DNA of 64,000 nt from JACVRW01 sp963746825 (GTDB lineage: Bacteria; Actinomycetota; Thermoleophilia; Solirubrobacterales; Thermoleophilaceae). Positions 19,765-27,978 of the stretch are shown in pieces. The notes below the pieces were generated by a model. That model saw only the letters and a list, made by a program, of their open reading frames with translations, searched no databases and was not told the DNA's origin. The stretch is from assembly GCA_963746825.1 (NCBI GenBank), contig CAVVCU010000018.1, forward strand, positions 193,609 through 257,608, written 5' to 3'. Both the position numbers and the translations under genes were made by a program. Each line of letters begins with the position of its first letter. Positions within the stretch are counted from its first letter, which is position 1.

Positions 19765-19802
19765 TTGGGGGTTTGCCCCTTATGCCCAACGGAGAAACCG
19801 TT
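19765..19802. promoter_or_regulatory. Inverted repeats in the lctP/lutA divergent promoter region
   Basis: The 79-base gap between the divergent starts holds two dyads. AACGG (19788-19792) and CCGTT (19798-19802) form a perfect 5-base inverted repeat around AGAAA, ending 5 bases before the lutA GTG. TTGGG (19765-19769) and CCCAA (19785-19789) form a wider dyad that encloses GGGG-GTTTG-CCCC (19767-19779). This could be an operator for a regulator of the lactate/glycolate genes or an RNA hairpin near the lutA ribosome site. It is seen only once in the window, so the regulatory role is inference. Confidence 0.3.
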
Positions 19803-19807
19803 AAGCG

Positions 19808-20485
19808 GTGCGGGTAAGCCTCTTCGTCACCTGCTTCAACGACACGCTCTTCCCGCAGACGGGTCGCGCGACCGTGCGCCTGCTCGAGCGTCTGGGGTGC
19901 GAGGTCGACTTTCCGCTGGAGCAGACCTGCTGCGGCCAGATGCACATGAACTCCGGCTACGCCCGAGAGGGCACGGCGCTGGCCCGGCGCTTCGCCCGCG
20001 TCTTCGAGGGCGCCGAGATGGTGGTCACGCCGTCGGCATCGTGTGCCGGAATGCTGCGCCAGCAGCTGGGCGAGGAGGAGGGGCCTCCGGTGCTGGAGCT
20101 GACCGAGTTCCTGGTCGACCGGATGGGGGTGGAGGACGTGGGCGCGCACTTCCCGCACAAGGTGACCTTTCATCCCACCTGCCACTCGCTGCGCGAGCTC
20201 GGGGTCGGCGACCGGCCGCTGCGCCTGCTGCGCTCGGTCAGCGGCATCGAGTTCGTCGAGCTGCCCCAGAGCGACGAGTGCTGTGGCTTCGGCGGCACCT
20301 TTGCGGTGAAGAACGCCGAGGTGTCCTCGGCGATGCTGGCCGACAAGGTGCGTGCCGTGCTCGACACCGGCGCCGAGATCGTGTGCGCCGCCGACAACTC
20401 CTGCCTGATGCACATCGGCGGGGCGCTCTCGCGCCAGCGCACCGGCGTACGCTCGATGCACCTGGTGGAGGTGCTGGCGTCGTGA
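19808..20485 (+). CDS. lutA: Lactate utilization protein A (LutA, CCG-domain iron-sulfur protein)
   Basis: LutA is the CCG-domain subunit of the LutABC L-lactate oxidation complex (225 residues, within the usual range of 220-250). The two cysteine-rich motifs are EQTCCGQMHMNSGY (about residues 38-51) and DECCGFGGTFAVKN (about 157-170), with the intervening HPTCHSLRELG. The start is GTG at 19808, just after an inverted repeat. The TGA stop overlaps the GTG start of the next gene (GTGA), so the two are translationally coupled. It works with LutB and LutC, here fused into one protein. Confidence 0.9.
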   Translation: MRVSLFVTCFNDTLFPQTGRATVRLLERLGCEVDFPLEQTCCGQMHMNSGYAREGTALARRFARVFEGAEMVVTPSASCAGMLRQQLGEEEGPPVLELTEFLVDRMGVEDVGAHFPHKVTFHPTCHSLRELGVGDRPLRLLRSVSGIEFVELPQSDECCGFGGTFAVKNAEVSSAMLADKVRAVLDTGAEIVCAADNSCLMHIGGALSRQRTGVRSMHLVEVLAS

Positions 20486-22575
20486 GCTTCCCCAAGGCAG
20501 CGAGCGTTGCCCTGCGCGACTCCCAGCTGCGGCGCAACCTGGCCAAGGCCACGGGCACGATCCGCGAGAAGCGCGCCGGGGTGGTGGGCGAGGTGCCCGA
20601 CTGGGCGGAGCTGCGCGAGGCGGGGAAGGGGCTGAAGGACGCCACGCTCGGGTCGCTCGACACGTATCTCGAGCAGCTCGAGGCCGCGGTTGTCGCCGCC
20701 GGCGGGCAGGTCCACTGGGCCAAGGACGGCAAGGAGGGGTGCGCGATCGTCGCCGGCCTCGCCCGGTCGCATGGCGTGGACGAGGTGGTGAAGGTCAAGT
20801 CGATCCTCACCGACGAGATCAAGCTCAACGAGGCGCTGGGCGATGCCGGCGTGCGCGCGATCGAGACCGACCTGGCCGAGCTGATCATCCAGCTGGGCGA
20901 CGACGTGCAGTCGCACATCCTCGTGCCCGCCATCCACAAGAACCGCTCCGAGATCCGCGACGTTTTCGCGCGCGAGCTGGACCTGCCCGACCTGACCGAC
21001 GAGCCCGCCGCGCTGGCCGAGGCGGCGCGCCTGCACCTGCGATCCAAGTTCCTGTCCGCGCGGATGGGCATCAGCGGGGCCAACTTCGCCGTGGCCGAGA
21101 CCGGCACGGTCAGCGTGTTCGAGAGCGAGGGCAACGGGCGAATGTGCACCACGCTGCCCGAGGTGCTCGTGACCGTGATGGGCATCGAGAAGCTCGTGCC
21201 CACGTGGCGCGACATGGAGGTGTTCATCCAGCTGCTGCCGCGCTCCTCGACGGGTGAGCGGATGAACCCCTACACCTCGTTCTGGACCGGGGTCTCGCCG
21301 GGCGACGGGCCGCAGGAGTTTCACCTCGTGCTGGTGGACAACGGCCGCACCGACGTGCTGGCCGACCAGGTCGGGCGCCAGGCGCTGCGCTGCATCCGCT
21401 GCTCGGCCTGCCTCAACGTGTGCCCGGTCTACTCGCGCACCGGCGGCCACGCCTACGAGTCGGTCTACCCCGGGCCGATCGGGGCGATCCTCACCCCGCA
21501 GCTGAAGAAGATGGAAGAGGGACGCTCGCTGCCCTACGCGTCGAGCCTGTGCGGCGCCTGTTACGAGGTGTGCCCCGTGGCCATCGACATCCCGCGCGTG
21601 CTGGTGCACCTGCGCGGGCGGGTGGTGGACACGGAGCCGGCTTGGAAGCCGGAAAAGGCAGCAATGAAGGCCATGTACCGGGCGTTCTCCTCACGCGCGG
21701 CCTTCGAGCGGGCGCAGAAGGCGGCGCGGCTCGGCGCCAAGCCGCTGGCCCGCAAGGGGCGGATCGAGCGCATGCCCTGGCCGATGTCCGGCTGGACAAT
21801 GACGCGAGACCTGGCCGAGCCCCCTAAGGAGACGTTCCGCGACTGGTGGAAGCGCGAGCGCGGCGAAAACGGCGGCACTGTCCTGGATGGTGGCCCTGTG
21901 GAGGCCCCAAAGCCGGACGGTAAAGCGGAAACGCCCGACGTCCCCGGCGACGCCCGAGCCACCATCCTTGGCCGCTGCCGTTCGGCGCTGGCGGACGACC
22001 GAGCGACGGTGGAAGTGCCGCGCGGCTACCGCCGCAGCTCGGAGCGAACGACGGCCGAGATCGTCGACCTGTTCGCCGAGCGCGTGGGCGAGTACCGGGC
22101 CAGCGTCCACCGCAGCTCGGAGGCCGAGGCGGGCGAAACCATCGCCGCCCTGTGCCGCGAGCGTGGCGCCGAACGCCTGATCGCGCCCGAGGGCCTGCCC
22201 GACGCCTGGCGCCCGTCCGGCGTGCAGCTGGTGGCCGACGACGACCTCAGCGCTCACGACCTCGACGGGCTCGACGGCGCCCTCACCGGCTGCGCCCTGG
22301 CCATCGCCGAGACCGGCGTGATCGTGCTCGACGGAGGCCCCGGGCAGGGCCGGCGCGCGCTCACGCTGGTGCCCGACTACCACCTGTGCGTGGTCACCGA
22401 GGATCAGATCGTCGATCTGGTGACCCAGGCCATCGAGCGCCTCGATCCCGCCGTGCGGGCCGGTCGGCCGCTCACCTTCATCGCCGGGCCGTCGGCCACG
22501 TCGGATATCGAGCTGAACCGGGTAGAGGGAGTCCACGGTCCCCGCACCCTCCACGTGGTGGTGATTTCCGGATGA
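20482..22575 (+). CDS. lutB: Fused LutB-LutC lactate utilization protein
   Basis: This single 697-residue chain carries both remaining subunits of the LutABC L-lactate oxidase. Residues 1-290 are a LUD domain (KVKSILTDEIKLNEAL, ISGANFAVAETGTVSV, MGIEKLVPTWRDM). A ferredoxin-like region follows with CIRCSACLNVC (Cys304, 307, 310, 314) and LCGACYEVCP (Cys357, 360, 364), then the LutB tail with WPMSGWTMTRDLAEPP. From about residue 490 a second LUD domain begins (ATILGRCRSALADDRATVEV), ending GCALAIAETGVIVLD and FIAGPSATSDIELNRVEGVHGP, which is LutC. In most genomes lutB and lutC are separate genes. GTG 20482 overlaps the lutA stop. No frame break was seen across the junction. Confidence 0.88.
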   Translation: MSFPKAASVALRDSQLRRNLAKATGTIREKRAGVVGEVPDWAELREAGKGLKDATLGSLDTYLEQLEAAVVAAGGQVHWAKDGKEGCAIVAGLARSHGVDEVVKVKSILTDEIKLNEALGDAGVRAIETDLAELIIQLGDDVQSHILVPAIHKNRSEIRDVFARELDLPDLTDEPAALAEAARLHLRSKFLSARMGISGANFAVAETGTVSVFESEGNGRMCTTLPEVLVTVMGIEKLVPTWRDMEVFIQLLPRSSTGERMNPYTSFWTGVSPGDGPQEFHLVLVDNGRTDVLADQVGRQALRCIRCSACLNVCPVYSRTGGHAYESVYPGPIGAILTPQLKKMEEGRSLPYASSLCGACYEVCPVAIDIPRVLVHLRGRVVDTEPAWKPEKAAMKAMYRAFSSRAAFERAQKAARLGAKPLARKGRIERMPWPMSGWTMTRDLAEPPKETFRDWWKRERGENGGTVLDGGPVEAPKPDGKAETPDVPGDARATILGRCRSALADDRATVEVPRGYRRSSERTTAEIVDLFAERVGEYRASVHRSSEAEAGETIAALCRERGAERLIAPEGLPDAWRPSGVQLVADDDLSAHDLDGLDGALTGCALAIAETGVIVLDGGPGQGRRALTLVPDYHLCVVTEDQIVDLVTQAIERLDPAVRAGRPLTFIAGPSATSDIELNRVEGVHGPRTLHVVVISG

Positions 22576-22776
22576 CGACGACAGAGGTTCCAGAGACCAC
22601 GCGCGGCGAACCCGAGCCCTGAGCGATCGAGCGCTCGGCGTGCCCACCGGGCCCGGCCTCGGTGTCGAGGTGGACGAAGCCCGCGTGCGTGAAGCGGCCC
22701 GCACCGGGCACAGGTGGCGTACCCCGACTTGGCGCCTGGGCGACGGATCCCCGGCGGAGTGGTAGGACACCAGGGA

Positions 22777-23580
22777 ATGAGCTTTCAGGTACACGCCGCT
22801 CTGGCGACCCCCTTCGCCGGCAACGGCGGACTCGATCTCGACGCCCTCCGATTGCACATCGAGCTGCTGGCCGAGGACGGGGTCGACGGGATCGTGCCCT
22901 GCGGAACCACCGGCGAGGGCCCCCTGCTCGAGGAGTCGGAGGTGGCCTCCGTGGTCGCCACCGCGGTGCAGACCTCGGAGGGCCGGCTGGAGGTGATCGC
23001 CCACGTGGGCCGGGCGTCGACGCCGGCGACCCTGCGGCTGGCAAGGGCGGCCGTGGGCACCGGCGCCGACGCGGTGATGGCGATCGTTCCCTACTACTAC
23101 GCCTACGAGCCCGACGCCCTGCTCAACCATTACCGCGCGCTGATGGAGGCCGCAGCCGGGACGCCCGTGCTGGCCTACACCTTCCCCGACCGCACCGGCA
23201 ACGACCTCCCCGCCGAGCTGCTCGACACCCTGGCCGGCGAGGGGCTCGCGGGCCTGAAGGACTCGACCAAATCGCCGGAGCGCCACGACGAGTACCTAGA
23301 GGTAGCGAACCGTCATGACGGCTTTCGCCTGTTCGTCGGCTCCGAGAAGCTCGCGCTGCGATCGATGCGCGTGGGCGGCACTGGATCCATCTCGGCGCTG
23401 GCCAACGCGCGCGCCGACGTGCTCCTGCGCGTCCGCGAGGAGCAGTCCGACGAAGCCCAGGCCGCGGTCGACCAGGCGCGCACCGAGCTGCCGGAGATCC
23501 CCGATATCAAGCGCGCCGTGCACGACCGGCTGGCCGAACGGGGGGCCGAGTACCCCGAAGCTCCGCGCGCTCCGCTTTGA
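22777..23580 (+). CDS. Dihydrodipicolinate synthase (DapA)/NAL-family class I aldolase
   Basis: This is a 267-residue TIM barrel of the DHDPS/N-acetylneuraminate lyase family. The pyruvate-binding motif is CGTTGEGP (residues 42-49); the catalytic Tyr lies in LAYTFPDRTG and the Schiff-base Lys in GLKDSTKSPE. PYYYAYEPDALLNHYRALM is also typical. It is about 20-25 residues shorter than common DapA (290) at the C-terminus, so it may be a true DapA or another 2-keto acid aldolase of the family. The ATG at 22777 follows a 200-base gap in which no gene was found. It is followed by a coupled small open frame and fmt. Confidence 0.82.
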   Translation: MSFQVHAALATPFAGNGGLDLDALRLHIELLAEDGVDGIVPCGTTGEGPLLEESEVASVVATAVQTSEGRLEVIAHVGRASTPATLRLARAAVGTGADAVMAIVPYYYAYEPDALLNHYRALMEAAAGTPVLAYTFPDRTGNDLPAELLDTLAGEGLAGLKDSTKSPERHDEYLEVANRHDGFRLFVGSEKLALRSMRVGGTGSISALANARADVLLRVREEQSDEAQAAVDQARTELPEIPDIKRAVHDRLAERGAEYPEAPRAPL

Positions 23581-23681
23581 GGATCGCCGGGCACGTCATC
23601 GCGGCGTTCGCGCTGCGGGGCACGGGCGATTGGGAGACGCTTCCGCGGCTCGACGAGGTGGCCGAGGAGCTCGGGGTCTGA
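23577..23681 (+). CDS. Possible 34-residue coupled small protein
   Basis: A small frame starts at TTG 23577, overlapping the stop of the DapA-like gene, and ends with TGA at 23679-23681, which overlaps the fmt ATG. It would encode 34 residues ending RLDEVAEELGV. Codon third positions are nearly all G or C, as in real genes here. It has no recognised homology. It may be a real coupled microprotein, or the end of the DapA-like protein read through a frame break, since that protein is unusually short. Confidence 0.3.
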   Translation: MRIAGHVIAAFALRGTGDWETLPRLDEVAEELGV

Positions 23682-24574
23682 TGGCCACCGTGTACCTCGG
23701 CACCTCGGACTTCGCCGTCGAGGTGCTGGAGCGCCTGGCCAACACGCCGCACCGCCCGGCGCTCGTGGTCACCCGCCCGGATCGCCCGCACGGCCGCGGG
23801 CGCCGCCTCGCGCCGCCGCCGGTGGCCGAGCGCGCGCGTCTGCTGGGCATCGAGACGATCCAGCCCGAGGACGTGAACGACGACGCCACCCGCGGCGCGA
23901 TTGCCGAGGCAAGGCCCGAAGCCGTGGCGATCTGCGCCTACGGAGCGTTGATCAAGGAGCCGCTCCTGTCCGAGCAGGAGATCTTCAACGTGCACCCCTC
24001 GCTCCTGCCGCGCTGGCGCGGCGCCGCCCCGATCGAGCGCGCGATCCTCGCCGGGGACGAGGAGACCGGGGTCACGATCATGCGCCTGGCCGCGGAGCTC
24101 GACGCCGGACCGGTGTGCCTCCAGCGCAGCGACCCCATCGCGCCCGACGACGACTACGGCGCCCTCGCGGCCCGGCTCGCCCGCCTCGGCGGCGAGCTGC
24201 TCGTGGAGGCGCTCGACCTACGTCCGCCGTTTCGCGAGCAGCCCGACGCAGGGATCACCTACGCGGAGAAGATCGACAGCGCCGACCGCCTGCTCGACCC
24301 GTCGTGCGCGGCCGACGAGCTGGAGCGCCGCGTACGAGCGCTCACGCCGCACATCGGCGCCTACGTGGAGCTGGCCGGCGAAGGCGAGCGGCTCGGAGTG
24401 CGCCGGGCGGCGCTGGCGGCCGGAGTGGACGACATCGAGCCGGGAGCAGTGGAGGCCCGCGACTCGATGCTGCTCTACGGCGCGGCCCAGGGAGCGCTCG
24501 AGCTGCTCGAGGTCCAGCCCGCGGGGCGCAAGGCGATGGCGGCCGCCGACTGGCTGCGCGGACGCCGCCCTTGA
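23681..24574 (+). CDS. fmt: Methionyl-tRNA formyltransferase
   Basis: Fmt transfers a formyl group from 10-formyl-tetrahydrofolate to initiator Met-tRNA (297 residues). The signature NVHPSLLPRWRGAAPIERAI carries the catalytic His and the folate loop; ICAYGALIKEPLL, DAGPVCLQR and ITYAEKID are also Fmt segments, and the C-terminal OB-like tRNA-binding domain covers about residues 205-297. ATG 23681 overlaps the preceding small frame. Fmt and Def act in opposite steps of initiator formylation; def is 22 kb away in this window. Confidence 0.95.
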   Translation: MATVYLGTSDFAVEVLERLANTPHRPALVVTRPDRPHGRGRRLAPPPVAERARLLGIETIQPEDVNDDATRGAIAEARPEAVAICAYGALIKEPLLSEQEIFNVHPSLLPRWRGAAPIERAILAGDEETGVTIMRLAAELDAGPVCLQRSDPIAPDDDYGALAARLARLGGELLVEALDLRPPFREQPDAGITYAEKIDSADRLLDPSCAADELERRVRALTPHIGAYVELAGEGERLGVRRAALAAGVDDIEPGAVEARDSMLLYGAAQGALELLEVQPAGRKAMAAADWLRGRRP

Positions 24575-24607
24575 GTCCGGCGCCACCGAGCGGTTACGGT
24601 AGCCCGC

Positions 24608-24841
24608 GTGTCCGGGTCGGGTGACAAGCCAAGGATGGGTCCGGAGTGCCCGGCGTGCGGAGAGCGCTGGCTGCGCGGCACCAACCTGCCCGGACGTTAC
24701 CGCTGCGTCTCCTGCCTGCGCCGCTTCGAGCTGCGCTCGGAATGCCCGAACTGCGGCGCCCACTCCACCATCGCGCGGATGTCGGACACGGCCAACGTGA
24801 TCTGTCGCAACTGCGAGAGCTCCATGCTGCAGCCCATCTGA
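24608..24841 (+). CDS. Small double zinc-ribbon protein
   Basis: This is a 77-residue protein with four CxxC-type pairs: CPACGERW, RCVSCLRRF, CPNCGAHS and CRNCESS, enough for two zinc ribbons. It begins at GTG 24608; ATG 24635 would give 68 residues. It lies 33 bases after fmt on the same strand. No specific family was recognised. Such proteins often bind nucleic acid or another protein. The C-terminal ribbon is preceded by STIARMSDTANVI, and the protein ends LQPI. Confidence 0.62.
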   Translation: MSGSGDKPRMGPECPACGERWLRGTNLPGRYRCVSCLRRFELRSECPNCGAHSTIARMSDTANVICRNCESSMLQPI

Positions 24842-24850
24842 CCGCGGCGG

Positions 24851-25573
24851 TCAGCCCTGCTTGAGCTCGATCCACAGCGCCTTCGAGGCGCACAGCAGCC
24901 GGCCCTCGGAGTCGAAGAGGGCGCAGGCCGCGTGGCGCTTGCGGCCGTCCACCTCGAGGGGCCAGGACACCAGCGCGTGGGGCTCGCCGGCCCGCACCGG
25001 ACATCCGATTCGCGCGGTCAGGCGGGCCAGCACCAGCGGCGGTCCCTGGCCGAAGTTGGCCACGGGCGCGCTGGTGGGGCAGTCGAGGGCCGCCCAGACG
25101 CACTCCGGGCGCACCCACCCCTCGCCGTCGGACACCGACGCGTCGGGGGTCCACTCCGCGGCGAAGAGGCCCTCGCCGCCATCTCCGAGCTCGCCCGGAA
25201 ACACGCGCAGGCCGTCGCCGGGCTCGCGAGCCGGCCCACATACCACGCACCCCGGAAAGGGATGAGCGGCGCTCCAGTGCTCGAGCCCGGCGCGCGACGC
25301 CGCGGCGGCGCGCTCCGGCGGCACGGGGTCCGGCACGTCGAGAAGCAGCTCGTCCGGGAAGCCCTCGGCCACGAGCGCGCCGTCGTGGCGGAGCTCCACG
25401 CTCTCGCCCTCCCGGACGACCTGCAGCGGGCGCTCAAGCGGCGGCGGCGCGCGCAGCGACACCGCCGCCACGTCGCCCTCGATGAGCGACGCGACGCGGC
25501 CACAGGCGTACCCGCCGTTGGCCGACCCGGCCGGGCCGTTGAAGCGGGCCGGGATCGTCAGGGTCTCGGCCAC
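24851..25573 (-). CDS. Uncharacterised protein, possibly hotdog/acyl-CoA thioesterase-like
   Basis: This is a 240-residue soluble protein that I do not recognise with certainty. Visible segments are FNGPAGSANGGYACGRVASL near the N-terminus, which resembles the substrate-binding helix of hotdog-fold thioesterases, then SLRAPPPLERPL and a central HPFPGCVVCGPAREPGDGL with a CxxC pair. The C-terminal third (GEPHALVSWPLEVDGRKRH, ALFDSEGRLLCAS) resembles a second hotdog repeat. The GTG at 25573 lies 5 bases after the peroxiredoxin stop, so the pair is coupled. A two-hotdog thioesterase-like enzyme is the best guess. Confidence 0.55.
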   Translation of the reverse strand: MAETLTIPARFNGPAGSANGGYACGRVASLIEGDVAAVSLRAPPPLERPLQVVREGESVELRHDGALVAEGFPDELLLDVPDPVPPERAAAASRAGLEHWSAAHPFPGCVVCGPAREPGDGLRVFPGELGDGGEGLFAAEWTPDASVSDGEGWVRPECVWAALDCPTSAPVANFGQGPPLVLARLTARIGCPVRAGEPHALVSWPLEVDGRKRHAACALFDSEGRLLCASKALWIELKQG

Positions 25574-25578
25574 CGGGG

Positions 25579-26037
25579 TCAGCCGGCGTAGGCCAAGCCG
25601 TCGAGCGCCTCGCGCAGCTCGTCCACATCCTGATAGCCGAGCCCGAGCGCGGGGTCGTGGCGGTAGGCCACCCGCCCCTGCTCGTCGACGATCACCACCG
25701 CGCGCTTGGCCCCGCGGAAACGCATCCACGCGCCGTAGAGCTTGGCCACCTCCGAGTCAGGGTCGGCGAGCAGCGGCACGGTGAGCCCGTGCTTGGCAGA
25801 GAAGGCCTCGTGGGACTCGACGCTCTGGGCGGAGATGCCCACCACGGTCGCGCCGAGGGCGCCGAAGGCGTCCGGGTTGTCGCGGTACGAGCAGAACTGA
25901 CGCGTGCACACGGGTGTGTTGTCGCCCGGATAGAAGAGCAGCACCACCCGCTCGCCGCGGTGCTCGGAGAGGCGGAAGGGACCCTGCGTTCCCTCGAGCT
26001 CGAAATCCGGTGCCTGGTGTCCCACCCTCGGCGTCAT
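25579..26037 (-). CDS. bcp: Peroxiredoxin (Bcp-type)
   Basis: This is a 152-residue thiol peroxidase that reduces H2O2 and organic hydroperoxides. The peroxidatic Cys lies in FYPGDNTPVCTRQFCSYRD, with a second Cys five residues later (C-x4-C), the atypical 2-Cys arrangement of Bcp. The N-terminal GHQAPDFEL and the C-terminal AVVIVDEQGRVAYRH fit the thioredoxin-like fold. ATG 26037 overlaps the stop of the flippase gene by 4 bases; the next gene follows 5 bases after its stop. It may be regenerated by thioredoxin. Its place between an envelope operon and the hotdog gene seems accidental. Confidence 0.93.
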   Translation of the reverse strand: MTPRVGHQAPDFELEGTQGPFRLSEHRGERVVLLFYPGDNTPVCTRQFCSYRDNPDAFGALGATVVGISAQSVESHEAFSAKHGLTVPLLADPDSEVAKLYGAWMRFRGAKRAVVIVDEQGRVAYRHDPALGLGYQDVDELREALDGLAYAG

Positions 26038-27323
26038 GCGATGCGACGGTACAGCACCCCCAGCAACACGCTCAGACCGGCCGCCGCGGCAGCGAAGGCG
26101 ATCTCCACCTGCAGCACCCGGTCGTCGAAATCGGCGAGCAGCAGAAACAGGACGAAGCCGGCCGCGCAGAGCGCCCAGACCGCGGCCGCGTGGACCGCGC
26201 GGCCGTGGGCCAGCAGCGCTTGGTTGAGCGTGGCGGCGGCCAGATAGAGGCCCATGCCGATCGACACCAGCACCAAGCCCCCGCGCTCGTAGTCGAAGTC
26301 GCCGCCGAACAGGAGGTCCATCACGAGCGGCCCGATCGCGAGCATCACCACGCTCACGCAGGCGGCGAAGCCGGCGATGGCCATCAGCGTCAGGTTCACG
26401 CTGCGCCGGAAGGGGTCGGTGTCGCCGGCCGCACGGAGCCGCGTGAGGTGAGGCAGGATCGAGGTCTGGATGGCCTGGAAGAGCTGTAGCGGGGCGCGCG
26501 CGATGAGGAGGACGTTGAAGGTGAAGCCGGCGAGTGCCGCGCCGCGTGCGCCCTCGGAGGCATCGACCAGCAGCGGGCCGGCGTTGAGGAATGTCTGCTC
26601 GCTCAACATGATCAGCAGCACGGCCACGGCGAAGCCGCTGCCGTGGGCCAGCGTGAACTGGGGGCCCTCCTGCGCCGGCGCCGAAGGACCCTGCAAGCGG
26701 CGCCCGAGGGCCCAGGGGACCACCGCCAGCGACACGATCGGAGCGGCCACGATCCCCAGCGCGACCACGTTCTGGCCCTCGGCGATGCCGAGCGCCACGG
26801 CCAGGGCGAACAGGCAGCGCGAGCTGGCCTCCATGAGCACCAGCCCGCCGTAGAGCCCGAACCGGTGGTGGCCGGCGAGATAGCCGCGGGCGAAGTAGCT
26901 CGCCGCGTAGGCGAGCACGGTCGCGATGAGGATCCAGTAGAGGGTCTCGGACCCTCCGAACAGGTCGTCCTGTATCGGACCGCGCAAGGCGAGCGCCCCC
27001 GCCGCGAACACGGCTCCGAGGGCGAGCTGGATCGTCGCGGCCACGCGCAGGTGGTCGGTGCCCTCGATGCCGCGCGCGTCGTGGTCGGCGATCGTGCGAG
27101 ACAGAAGCTGCTCCACCGGGCGGTAGAGCACCGACACGGTGATGAACACGGCCGACCACAGCACGGTGATGCGGCCGTACTCGTTCTCCGGAAGCGAGTG
27201 GCTCGCCAGGGCGAAGAAGGCGAAGGTGACGAGCCCGGTGACGCCGATCCCGACCGAGAGGACGGCGGCCCCGCGGCCGTAGGAGCGCCCACCCGGCGCC
27301 GGCGCCGCTTCGTCAGCCGACAC
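26034..27323 (-). CDS. Polysaccharide flippase (MOP superfamily, Wzx-like)
   Basis: This is a 429-residue membrane protein with about 12 hydrophobic segments, beginning SVGIGVTGLVTFAFFALAS. The stretch YGRITVLWSAVFITVSVLYR is typical of oligosaccharide flippases, and the RGYLAGHHRFGLYGGLVLME loop is common in Wzx-like proteins. It would move a lipid-linked glycan across the membrane. GTG 27323 overlaps the methyltransferase gene by 11 bases and its end overlaps the peroxiredoxin start. It is third in the minus-strand run GT2-methyltransferase-flippase. Confidence 0.8.
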   Translation of the reverse strand: MSADEAAPAPGGRSYGRGAAVLSVGIGVTGLVTFAFFALASHSLPENEYGRITVLWSAVFITVSVLYRPVEQLLSRTIADHDARGIEGTDHLRVAATIQLALGAVFAAGALALRGPIQDDLFGGSETLYWILIATVLAYAASYFARGYLAGHHRFGLYGGLVLMEASSRCLFALAVALGIAEGQNVVALGIVAAPIVSLAVVPWALGRRLQGPSAPAQEGPQFTLAHGSGFAVAVLLIMLSEQTFLNAGPLLVDASEGARGAALAGFTFNVLLIARAPLQLFQAIQTSILPHLTRLRAAGDTDPFRRSVNLTLMAIAGFAACVSVVMLAIGPLVMDLLFGGDFDYERGGLVLVSIGMGLYLAAATLNQALLAHGRAVHAAAVWALCAAGFVLFLLLADFDDRVLQVEIAFAAAAAGLSVLLGVLYRRIA

Positions 27324-27978
27324 GGACGAGCAGCATCGTCCACGGGAAGGGCGAGCGCGCCTCCTCCACGGTGCCGTAGCGCGACAGCAGCGAGACGAAG
27401 GCTCCCTTGGACCAATGGTTCACGTGCCCGGGCGTGTTGCCGAGCTCGCGCAGGTAGGCCCCGCGGGCCACGTTGAGGCCGCGCCAGAGCGGCTCGCGCG
27501 GCACCGACACGAGCAGGTGGCGGGAGGCGACGCGGGCCATCTCGGCCACCGTGGCCTGCGGATCCGGCACGTGCTCGAGCACCTCGATCGCGCAGGCCAA
27601 GTCGAACTCGTCGTCGGCGAAGGAGAGCGACGTGGCCTCCTCGACCCGGAAATCGAGGTTGGGCCGCGCCCGCCCGGCCCACTCGTCGCGCAGCTTGGGA
27701 TCGTCGAGGTCGATGCCGACCACCCGGCCCTCAGCCAGGCGCTCGGCCCACTCGAGCGTCAGCACGCCCTCGCCGCAGCCCACGTCGAGGATCGACTGTG
27801 GCGCGGCCCGGTGGAAGAGCTCGTCCAGCGTCCCGTGGAAGCCCGCCATCAGGCGCTTGACCAGCGGGTTGGAGGATCCGTACTTGTCGAACGTGTTCCC
27901 GGTAGGGATAGACAGCTGGGGGCTCACGCCCCCAGACCCCCGCTCCGTCTGGCCGGTCGCCGCGGGTTCGGTGCTCAC
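27313..27978 (-). CDS. Class I SAM-dependent methyltransferase
   Basis: This is a 221-residue methyltransferase. The SAM motif I is ILDVGCGEGVLTLEWA, followed by VVGIDLDDP (motif II acid), DEFDLACAIEVLEHVPDP (post-II and motif III region) and LLVSVPREPLWRG. These features are shared by sugar and small-molecule methyltransferases of glycan clusters. GTG 27978 overlaps the GT2 stop (GTGA). It is coupled on both sides, with the flippase downstream. It probably methylates a sugar or lipid-linked intermediate; the acceptor is unknown. Confidence 0.85.
   Translation of the reverse strand: MSTEPAATGQTERGSGGVSPQLSIPTGNTFDKYGSSNPLVKRLMAGFHGTLDELFHRAAPQSILDVGCGEGVLTLEWAERLAEGRVVGIDLDDPKLRDEWAGRARPNLDFRVEEATSLSFADDEFDLACAIEVLEHVPDPQATVAEMARVASRHLLVSVPREPLWRGLNVARGAYLRELGNTPGHVNHWSKGAFVSLLSRYGTVEEARSPFPWTMLLVRVG

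Noticed and set aside
22572..22622. 16-residue frame overlapping the lutBC stop
   Set aside because: The start overlaps the stop as in real coupled genes, but 16 codons without any match or good ribosome site is too little to call a gene.
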